Position numbers and translations under genes: made by a program. Below, one piece after another: positions 25,401 to 36,307 of a stretch of DNA of 64,000 nt (the stretch's first letter is position 1; every line of letters starts with the position of its first letter). The stretch covers positions 351,420-415,419 of the forward strand of contig OENT01000011.1 in assembly GCA_900239685.1 (NCBI GenBank), read 5' to 3'. Below the pieces are notes generated by a model. It made no database searches, had not been told where the DNA came from, and saw nothing but the letters and a program-made list of their open reading frames with translations. Origin of the DNA: Rotaria macrura. Taxonomy: Eukaryota; Rotifera; Eurotatoria; Philodinida; Philodinidae.

Positions 25401-27457
25401 TCATTCGTCTACGAACAGATTCCCTTGCCAAATGAAATGGTCGAAATATTGCAAGCTAATAGATGGCAAGACATCGTTAGAAGTTGAATATATGGAATTG
25501 TTATTAAACATTCCAAGAACATTTTACTGGCGACTATTTCGTTCTATTAGTAAAATTTCAATTCTAATCATAGTATATAGATACTATTCGATTCACTCAT
25601 ACGTAACAGATTCGATAATAACGTTCTAGTCAAATCCATGAGTATTTTCAATAATAGATTTAATTGAATCGTAGATAATTCTTAATATTATTCTCTTCAT
25701 CTAATAGAACTCATTCGAATTATTTGGTGCTGATTTCATGCTCGGTGAAGATCTTAAACCATGGTTAATTGAAATAAATTGTAGTCCAACAATGGCTCGC
25801 TGTACAACAGTAACAACAGAAATGTGCGATAGTGTTCTTGAAGATACTTGTAAATGTAAGAAGACAAGCAAAATTAAAAAGGATGACAAAAATAAATTCA
25901 TATTTCTATTTATTTTCTTCAAGTAATAATTGATCGAAAATATAACCGAACAAATGATACAGGTCGTTTTGAATTAATACATAAAGGATTACCTGTATCC
26001 GTACCAATCTATATTGGTATTGACCTTCGTGTCGAAGGTAAACCTTGTAAAACTAGCCGAACACATAACAATCATTCAAATGCAAATGCAACAAATAATA
26101 ATGCAAGAGCCACTACACCTGTTTCTTCAACACAACATATGTCTTCATCCAAAGACACTCTAACGGATAATCATTCTCCATCGCAACATGCAATAAATCG
26201 TCGTGATAAAATAAATGATGAATCATTGGGAAAAGATGATGAATTAAATCCTCAATCACACGATTCCAATGATTGCACAGTATCAACAGATTCTATCGTA
26301 GATAAAACTGATAGTATTCAACATAATTCTCATTCAAACAATAAATCCAATCAAATGTCATTATCCAATACAAATCAAACACGACGCAAACTAGCAAAGC
26401 AACGTTCAAATCGTATATCAATAAATACACTTCCATTTGAACCATACAATCGATTGAAAATAAACGAACGTATAACATCACCCAAAGGTAAGTTAATTAG
26501 TTTAATTGAAGATGTCGGTTTTGTTTTATTTTTACAAAGAGTCCTAATAGAATCATTGAATGTAAATCGTTTACCAAAATTACCTCATCATTCTCAACAT
26601 ATCAATCGTCTAATAAGACAAAGATTAATTGCTCATAATCGAAGAAGTCGATTATCATTTCTAGATAAACATATGCATTTTCCTTCATTAATTATTTTGA
26701 AACGAAAACTTGTTCAATAATAATTTTCTTTTCTTACTTTCTTTTACACGCACCGATTAGAGTTCTTTTTCTTTTCATTTTACTTTCAAGCATATAAATA
26801 GAACAAAACAAAATACATGCTGAAATGCTGTTGTCTTTTGAATATTAGATAATCGCACACTGGCTCTTTATCGACGTGTCGCACGCTTGAAACTTCCAAC
26901 AGGGTACACACACATGCATACACGCGCGCATCTAGCTGCCAGCAGCTTTTTCTTTTATTTCATGTTTTTACATTTTGCATACCAACAATATCTAATCGTT
27001 TTGAGTGTAATGAGTAAAACTCTTCATTTTTACATTTAACTATATATAGGAAATAAAAATTCGAAAATTTCAAGAGTGAATCTATCGGAATTTCTATTCA
27101 AAGATACAGGCAAGTGTGTGAATAGAAATTTCATACTAACTATCTTGCATGTGTGATTTAATGTCAACTTCATAATAGATTGTCTTTGTTATGTTCATAT
27201 TCAATATGACTATTTTTATATTCGTATATTTAGAAGTTAAAAAATTCAAAAATATTCCATCATTTCGCCGATTACAACAATCATCATTACCTCGTGGATC
27301 GCAAGAACAACAAGCGGATGTAAGCGAATCCAATGTTTCACATCTGGCGAAACCAACGTCGGCGAAATATGATTCAACTTCATATATTTCTATGCCATCC
27401 ACAGTTACGACAAATGCTACCGATATTGAACCATCAACTGTGATTACAGTGGCTTAA
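19437..27457 (+). CDS. Tubulin glycylase of the TTLL3/TTLL8 type
   Basis: Exons 19437-19601, 19683-19857, 19961-20340, 20415-20473, 20535-20686, 20744-20943, 21024-21138, 21210-21591, 21669-21817, 23094-23405, 23467-23618, 25708-25849, 25924-26487, then 26849-26903, 27075-27109 and 27234-27457 join in phase to about 1086 residues. Family marks in order: [21 protein letters not shown], an Asp-rich insert, [30 protein letters not shown] (the TTLL3/8 ATP-grasp motif), [36 protein letters not shown], and [25 protein letters not shown]3/8 enzymes add the first glycine to glutamates of tubulin tails in cilia, using ATP. The N-terminal Pro-rich and C-terminal Ser/Asn-rich tails are not conserved. 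Two introns are long (1276 and 2089 bases). An alternative end exon is possible (see separate entry). AATAAA at 27641-27646. Confidence 0.88.
21818..23093 (+). other. Long intron of the TTLL3/8 gene
   Basis: 1276 bases between the exon ending in the RGR part of [10 protein letters not shown] and the exon beginning with IVVYDRLDD. The two exons join in phase. No exon, inverted repeat or RNA gene was recognised inside. Confidence 0.7.
23619..25707 (+). other. Second long intron of the TTLL3/8 gene
   Basis: 2089 bases between the exons coding DTIEPRK and [11 protein letters not shown], joined in phase 0. Nothing coding was found inside; open frames at 23665-24018 and 25219-25629 show no domain features. 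Confidence 0.65.
26551..26720 (+). other. Alternative terminal exon of the TTLL3/8 gene
   Basis: After the exon ending at 26487 an AG at 26549-26550 opens a frame coding a short basic tail and ending in TAA at 26718-26720. The 63-base intron 26488-26550 is a multiple of three and has no stop, so retention also stays in frame. Use of this exon would give about 1038 residues instead of about 1086. Which end is used cannot be told from sequence. Confidence 0.4.
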
Positions 27458-27640
27458 ATTAGAAAAGTATTTTCATTTAATTGAGCTCTTTTTCTTTTTA
27501 ATCAATATGTAATTTATATTTTAAAACATTAGATTCTTTTATGTAACGAATTTGCTTTTTTAGTAGTTGTTAACAAACATTAACTGACTGGTGAAAACAC
27601 TGTAACTTTTGTAAACCTCAGAGAGTTATTATTATTTAAC

Positions 27641-27646
27641 AATAAA
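27641..27646 (+). terminator. Polyadenylation signal AATAAA of the TTLL3/8 gene
   Basis: Canonical hexamer 184 bases after the stop at 27457. Confidence 0.65.
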
Positions 27647-29067
27647 ATATAAATGATGCAGTTTTTATTGCACATTCAAATTTTTTTCACCTATATTTGA
27701 TTGACGATGGACTCATTTGTTAAATTGTAAATGAAACTCATGTCACATATTTATTCTTATTACAACTAATAATATCGATGATTGAACGGCAGTTGCCCTT
27801 ATCAATATCGGTTTCAATTATAAATAATTACAAACATCGCTTTTACATTCGATTCCGATTTATCTACAAAGACAATTCAGGTTCATCGAGAAAGAAACAC
27901 TTCCGTATTATATATCATCTTTAATAAAAAAAATAAAGAAAAAGTTTATGTCAGAATTCATGCCAATCCGAACTCTGCCTCAGATGCATCAATGTTTTGT
28001 TGATAGAAGTAGAACGGATAGATTTTACTAGTTTTAATTGCTCTGCCCACATTGAGAGCAAAACCTAAGTCAATCAGCACATCAATAATAACAATGTGAA
28101 CCCCGAAAAATGAACACTAATCTCATGTCTTTTAGTAGTTTTCAAATTGCGATCATCATTTCTTCTCATTGAGTAGCCAGCAGGTTTAATTGAAACGCGT
28201 GGATGTACATGATGTTGTACGTATGAAGAAATGAAAAGCCCACTCCTACCCTACATTGTTTTCTACAGTAGTGACAAGAGAACACCATTCTAAAGTATAG
28301 GCAGATTAATCAATAATAGTATTCATCGTATAGAAATACTTTTTCAATCGTTGACTAAGTAAAGTTTGTATTCAGAGTTTGATATGCAGCATGATTCTAT
28401 ATTTTTTTACCATGATTACATATTCATTCTTTCAATAGAAAAGAACCCAGAATTTAATTTTTCAATAACTAGTTAATCAAAGTGATCGCATTTTAGAAAT
28501 CAAACAAAATTGTGATCAACATAAACTACTTTGTTTCGAATAGCGATCACTACTGGATTGATTAACTTAATTTATTGTTGATTATTTGGAAGCTAGATTT
28601 TTAATAGACTATAAGATTATTTATCGGTTTTCCATACACAAACGGCCGTATACCGAACGACTTTGTCTGGTTTGAATTGCGCGAGAAATAAATATATGAT
28701 TAAATATAGATATCTTTGACTTTAAAGATAGTATTTCTAATTATAGATAAATGGATTGATTCACAAAAGACATTGTTTCAAATAAAACATTTATTTTATT
28801 TCGATGCATAAATTACTTCTATATACAAAATCACACACTAGCTGTTATCCAATAGACAATCTATCATACTTGTTTGTCAATAGCAGGAAATAAAAGAGAA
28901 CAACTAACAACATGCATAATTCATAAGAAAGCATAGAAATCGCATTGATTTCAATCTCTTATTATGTGCATGTGTTTGTCAAAAGTGAAAGAAAATTCAA
29001 ATTAGATAAGTAAACCGGACAATAAAAAGAACGATACAGATCTTTTATAAGAATGAAAATGTAAAAT
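27647..29067. other. Intergenic region between convergent genes
   Basis: No coding exon seen. TTTATT at 28790-28795 reads AATAAA on the minus strand and may be the poly(A) signal of the LAPTM-like gene, 273 bases past its stop. Confidence 0.45.
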
Positions 29068-32040
29068 TTATGGTAACGAAGATGACGACAACAAAGGTGT
29101 ATACGGTGGAGGTGCATAATCCTCATTGTGTTCAGCATTTGATTTAATTGCTTCTTCATATTTCGGTGGTGAATACATCTATAGTTAAGGGGAAGAAATG
29201 AAAAAAAACAAGAAGCAATCATTAGTTCATAGTGATACTACTAATAGGAAAAGATTTACTTCGCCGGTTATTGTTTCTGACCCATCACTGCTTGTTGTAA
29301 ATGTTCCAATTGCATGTGCGACTGTTAATGCTGTTACATAACCATAACAATACCATATAATTGCTGCAATATAAAGCTTAAATAAAAACGAAGAAAAATA
29401 TTTTTCATAGTCAATCGAAAAGAAAAACAAAACAAGATATCTTTCATACTTTAACTAGAATAAGAAATAAAAGAAATGAAAATATAATAAGTTGAAGTGT
29501 TTGTGCATCGAATTCAAGTAAATAATTTTTATATGGAAAATATGGTTGCATGCGAACCCAAACTCTTATGTCAGGTAAATAAGCATAAAAGCCTAACATT
29601 GATATTATTGCAATGATGACATTGAAGACTTTTATTAGGAAATATGGAACTATATATGATGGTTTATTCTAAATGAAAAAAAACAACAACAACCGATCGA
29701 ATAATCATATAATGTTTCATGCTTATTTAGAAAAACGTACAGTTATAACGCCACAAATATGTGCCAATATGAGAATTGAAGCCGAAAAAATGATGATAAA
29801 CACAATGCATTTATCCTCTAAAAAGATGAGCAATAGTTAATTAGTATAATCTGTTTGACGTTAATGTCTAATTGCTGTTGTTGATTACGAAAAAACAGTA
29901 TCTATCATACATAAATGAAAACGTTTCTAGAATGTCCGAAACAAATTTGAGAGTATGCCTATTAGGAGAAATGACGAATTTCCTTTGGATATATTTGAAA
30001 ATATCTATCAGATCGTTTTTACCAAAAAATAAAAACAATGCAATAAAGCTTCTTCATTTTAAATTTACTACATAAATAGAATCAATAATAAAATATAAAT
30101 CTTAGTTCAAGCGAGAACACTCCATTAGAATAAATGCATTCATTTCAATTGTGAGTTGCAAACTAAAATAATTACTTGAGAGAATTTTAATTATTTCATG
30201 TGTGAAAATAGAACTGACATTTAAACTATGAATTTAAATAAATCTTAGGAAATTTCAGGCAGAGAAATTTTATTATTATTTAAAATTGTGTAACCTACGT
30301 TGACTTAGTGCTTGTATCCATTGTATAGTCATAAAATCCCAATGTGTATAGAAATTTCTTGCATTTATTTCTACCATTGGATATGTTCTATTAAGTTTCT
30401 CAGGCATAAAATTAAATAATTCTTGATTTGAAATCATTTTTTTCTCATCTGTTACTACATTTGATAATGGTTCACGATAGTTATCAAGAGATGCACTTGG
30501 ACTTTGTCGATACATTTTATTATTTGCCGGTGTAAATTCACTCATGGTTTCAGATGTTCGTCCAAACATAAATATAAGAGCACATAGTGCAACCAAATGA
30601 ATCAATAAATCCCAACAGCCAATTAATAAAGCAGCTCCTCTATAAAGAACAAAGAAAGAGAAAAGGAAAAACAAGGCATTATTTGATACTATCTCGAAAA
30701 CGATCATCACTTATCATGTTACAATCATAGGTTTTATATGGGAATAAAAGAGAATTCGAACATATAAATATTACGATATGTGCACAATCTGCAAGACAAT
30801 CCGTTGAAACATTTTTCAATATTTTTATATATATTATTTTAAGAATGACATTCATAATTTATGGAGATTTTGTTTTGAATATCAAGCAAAAACCACTTAG
30901 ACACTCATAATTTTCAGAGTAAACATACATTCAAATACAATCAATATTCAGATCTAATCCACATCTGTTTTCATCTATCCAAATATATATAAAATAATTA
31001 ATTACAATCAGGTGTCAACAGATGAGTAGACATGAGTGTTTGGATATTGTACACGTGTCTTAAGTGAAGATTTTATATTTATCTAACAATGAGACACTAA
31101 TGTACATCTACTTAAAAATATTAATAATAGAAATCTCATACTATAATGATTTTAGATTTCATTTATAGAGAATCATTTTATGTATAAAACAGAACATTTA
31201 TTTACAAATAAATCGAATCTAATTTATGAACTTTTGGGTAAGGAAGATCTTGCATAGGAGGTGTATTAACATTTTATTTCTATGCGTAGAATTTACAAAC
31301 TAAAATGTGTTGTTTTCTCTATGGTAACTGTTCATTAATTTGACTATGTTGCACAAGCAATTGAATTAAGACTAAATAGGAGTGATTAAACATGAACACA
31401 ACAGATGCATCCAGCAGTGCATGTGAACTACACTTGATGAATCCATTGAAATGTCTACGTCATGTTGTAGTTGTGCATGTGTGCATGTTGAAGTCGCAAA
31501 AAGAAACAGAAATAATTGAAAAAGTGTTCGTCGTATTTCATTAAATGTACGATGTTCTTATTTAAATTCAACATAGTTTACAATCATTTACAAGGAAATT
31601 GGGAAGCATTCGTTGTCTTGCGTACATTATTCTTATTGTGATCAGGCATGCTTATGATATTCTCATTTGTGAAAAAGTCAAGGTCAATTTTTCAAATAAA
31701 AATATATGATAGTAGCTATTAGTAGGGTTAAACAAACATGGAAGATTGATGACGACATTCAGAGATAACATATCTATGATAGACAATGGATGTTTTGCAA
31801 GTCGATAACATTTGTTTCTTTGTTTTTCGAATATGTTTATTCAACTGTGGTATGTCATATTCTATGTTCTAATTGAATTCATAAAATATCTATTTGACTT
31901 ATTTTTGTTATCATCAATGTCGTGAAAAATCGTTTTTTTTCCTGTGATTATCAAGCCTTTCAAAAGATAGAGAACACTTACTTGATTCGAATGCAAAAAA
32001 GTACTCGACGATTGTATCGACGTCGAACATCTCGTTCCAT
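29068..32040 (-). CDS. LAPTM-like lysosomal transmembrane protein with PPxY tail motifs
   Basis: Six minus-strand exons (31982-32040, 30299-30639, 29741-29817, 29450-29668, 29260-29376, 29068-29178) join in phase to 307 residues. The start ATG at 32038-32040 is followed by a basic stretch and FCIRIKGAALLIGCWDLLIHL, matching the first membrane segment of LAPTM4/5 (CCLCFNVRTGTIILGVWYLI type). Three more hydrophobic segments follow, with the LAPTM-like phrase YLPDIRVWVRMQPYFPYKNY between the third and fourth. The tail has two PPxY motifs, PPKY and PPPY, which in LAPTM proteins recruit Nedd4-type ubiquitin ligases for sorting to late endosomes and lysosomes. The loop between the first two segments is about 90 residues, longer than in vertebrate LAPTM4. 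The first intron is 1342 bases; the others are short. Confidence 0.8.
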
Positions 32041-35000
32041 ATTAATGGTAGTTATAACCATTGTTTAATAACAAAAAAATATAGGAATCAACTATTGGTA
32101 AAATCTATAACATAATAAAAAAAACATTCGTTTAAATATAAAAGCAATAGCTAATTTGAAGGGTCTCATAAGAAAATAAAATGTACTTTCTGAAATGATA
32201 TTCAATCAATTTGATTATGACTCATCAATCAAATCACATGAATACATGTTGTTTACTTGAGACATTGCAATAGAAAGTAGTTTCTAGAATCTAGATATAG
32301 TACGTATGTCTCCATGACTTCTGTTCTCAAGCCTCCGAATATAGTTTCAATTTGAATGTAAGTCAAATTCTAAACATGACTAGTATTTTACTCATTTCTT
32401 CAAACTTCAAATATCACTGCTCAATATACGTCGGAATCGTATTGCGAAACTAGTGGCATCTAGAGACATCATGATACACTGCATGCTTGAGAATGTATAG
32501 TACTAAATGTTTCATACGAGCAGGAGAAAAATTATTAAACTCAAGGACTTCTGTTTAAAGAAAAAACTAGAAAACTTGAATTAATATTGCATTTGTCTAA
32601 AAAGAGCTATATATCACGCGCGTTACTCATGGCATAGAATCCCGTTCCAATTACGTAAGATGTTGATGGATTATGAGTTGAATTGTTTAATCAGTATTAT
32701 AGAAGATAGAATAATTTCATACTAGACTAGGCTTTAAGACAAACTAGCTTGAATGAATTCCATATCATCTCAAAAGAAAGGAATTAAAAGTAGAAAAAAT
32801 TACGGGTTGATCAACTAGTAACTCTTCATCTATTTGAGGGACATGATTAGCAGAATATCAACATTTGAAATAGAACTTATTACCATTCGGCTATCTAGGA
32901 TAAACTGAAGTTCAGTAGATTTGCTTCATTTACAGAATAGCAAGACTTTTCCCTTTCTTTAATATTAGATGGGATTCCGACATTTTCTCGTCGCCTTCTA
33001 CTACAGTATTAGCATGAAACTACTAAAAATTTTGAGAATCACTCACTCTGAAATCATAATTTTATCTTAGCTGTTTTCTTTCATATAAAATTAAATAAAT
33101 ATGAAAATTTTATGAAATACTAGCTTCTACTAAAGATTATCTCGCATTTCTATATTAAAGATAAATTCTACTGATGAATTCTGATAGAACAATATGACAT
33201 CGGTGTAGATGACGCAGATAGAAAACGGCGTTTATTTCTAAACAGAAACTCATAATATCGTAGAGTCCTATTCATATGAAGCATATAGAGTCTATTGAAA
33301 AATTTCTACTGAATTCTAAAAGTTAATTATCTTGTGTACACGTATGATTTTAATCAATCTGAGTTTCTTTGAACAGTTTCCATCAACTGTTCTTTTTCGA
33401 CGTCATAGTGTTTTGTTTTGTTTGATCGTCTCGGTATTACTTGAAAATTGCTTGATCCTTTTCACATGCAATAAACAACATTGATCAAAATAATACAATC
33501 AACAATAACATTTCATCATAAAACAGAAATTTTAGTCACTGTTACCAGTTATGTTATCGTTCGTATCATAATTTCATTTTCAATATTGAACAATTCACTA
33601 ATTTCTATCAACTTTCCTTCGAATGGAAATCGATTTTCAGGATAAATTTTCCCCAATCTTAAGTTATGTTTTATTTAAAAATCAAAAAACAATATTTTTT
33701 TGAACAACAAATTTTTAAGTAATTCAAAATCATCATTGTTACATATGGCCAAGGATGTGAATGACTCTAAATTTAGGAACTAACAAAAGAAGTATCCAAC
33801 TGTAAAATATGCATATTTTTATGCATTAGCCTCAAGTACTTTGTTCATGGTTGAAAACTTTGGAATATTTTTCTAAAGTTCATCGTCAAGATTTATGTAG
33901 AGAAACTTCAATGTGCTATCCGATGTTTCGCAGCATGAAAAACTAACCTATTTCATTTTTCTATACTTCCTTTCAACACAAAAAAAATTCTTTTGGCATA
34001 ATCATTATTCCTATCTAAGGATCTAAGCATCTTTTTTCCTTTTCCATAAAACAATGGATATTTTCTATTCAATACATCAGCTCTAACGTGAGTACTTACA
34101 TTATATATTCCATAGACACATTCAAAACATAATTTTATCGAGCAATGAAATGATTTAATTATATTATACGTAAAAGGTATAGCATTTTCTTCTCCTATTC
34201 AAATGATAATGTATCGTTAATGGATAAAAGACGATATAACTTTTTTGTTTTTTCATTTGGAAAAAGCCAAGAGAAACAATAATTTTACAGAAAAGAAAAC
34301 AAAATGTAACTTCTTCATTTTCTATCAGTTGGTTGTCGCCTACATACATGGTTGTCTAATTATTTCTTAATGACAGTTAAAAAAAACCATGTTGGCCGGT
34401 CATTTTTTTACAATCTTGAATTACTGATAATTTCATTAGTCAGACTTAAACCTAGATAATTCTTGTGCTGACTGAAAAAAAGCAATTATAAAAATCTCAG
34501 ATTGTGCTCGACTGCGAAAAAAATGAATGATTACTGAAAATCATGCTCGATTATATAACGAAGTATAAAAATACACTGAGAGATCGTGGCTGTGAACTCA
34601 CAACAAGTCTGCCTATCAATGGCAACTTGGAGTAGTGTAATACTTTTATTGATATTCTACAATTACTATGAAAATCAACACAAAAACTATTTAAAATGTG
34701 AATAACATACAAATTATTACATGCATCATGAATGACTACAATATATATGTGAATGAAGAAACCATACGCACTTTAAAAGCAAACATACCTTCATAGAAAT
34801 GATTCAATAGTTTATCATTTTATCTATACTCATCGAACTGAGAAAAGTGAAAGCAGTATAAACGATATTAATGCATGCATATTTATTGAAACGTATTACG
34901 GATATTTTCAATGTTTTGAAACAAGATATTGATTTATTCAAGATTAATTTAACACTTATTCGCATATCTAACATACGATACACAAGAAAAGATATTTACC

Positions 35001-36307
35001 ACTATGTCTTTACTTTTCTGTAAGTAAGACATTCATCTGAGTGATGCCAGGAAGATTACTAGTCTTGAAAAGAAAACACTGACACGATACTGATTTTATA
35101 ATTCGAATGAGATTTTTTTTCCCATTCATAACTGTCATTGAGACAGAGAATAGTCTTGATCTCGATGCACACAATGAGGAAATCTGCACTGTCCAGTATT
35201 ATTTGGTAACTTTTGTTAGAATAACTGCTCATTGTTTAGAGTTAACTGTTGTATTCTAGATAGAATGAAATTTGATCAGATATGTCGTCCAATAAAAAAA
35301 CAAATCTTTATTTTTCAGATACATCTTATTTTCAGCATTAGTAAAATAATTCGAATCGACGATCGTTTATAGTCAGTAAATCCAATTTCGCCAAGTAGCA
35401 TCAATTCACAAATGAACTGCTGAATTAATCGTCTATTCAGATCAACATAATTCAAGACCAAATGTAGAAAATATTATTTTGGACTAGATTTTTTTCCTTC
35501 TTAGAAGCCATCAACAGCAAAAAAAACAAACCATTATTATTATAGAACACACAGATATCATATGCGGTATACTAATCGTTAGCTCTGACAGAGTCAACTC
35601 GATATTGAAACAGGGCATCGTGTTATCAGAGAATTTCTGATAATATTGGATAACTGTGCTACAGTTCTAAAGAGCACATTGTTTTCAATACATATGATAA
35701 AGATTCTGATTCGATCTATTATTCTAAATGACATTATTCTTTCATACAATCTTACTGAAGAGATAAAATGTTTAAAAAATGAATCCGAAATCATTTTTAG
35801 TCGACTATGAATAATCATAGTTCATCATAATCAACAGAAATTTTCATCATCATTCATCTCAAACAACCTAGTTATATACTTGAAAGTCAACTAGAGACTT
35901 CATACTCATCTAATCCAGAGAATGGAGTTAGTGGCAATAAAGAAAAACCATTTTTTCAATTGTTGTACGACATTACTTAGTAAGTTATCCATTCAAATTC
36001 CCATTCTTCAATATCAAAAGAAACTGAACTTTATTTCAATAAGATGTTCATTTTTTAGCATTTCTTCTGTTTTTTTTCGTTCGCGCGGATAAGTATGCCA
36101 TCTATAGTTTTTCAATGGAAATAGGGTGAGTAATGGGAAGGTAGAGTACAGACTCGTGGTTGCATGAGAAAGATGGCTGTTCTGTCCTTCTCTTCTTTTT
36201 CGTTAAATACGTAAGTTTGTTTTCAAAAAAAAATAATCAATAGAATTTTTTTTTGATTATTTTATACCTTGAAAAGTCGTATTGTTCATATTTGCTTTGC
36301 ATCGAAG
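32041..36307. other. Intergenic region between divergent genes
   Basis: About 4.3 kb with no supported exon, RNA gene or repeat. It holds the promoters of the minus-strand LAPTM-like gene and the plus-strand Ran-binding gene. Confidence 0.4.
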
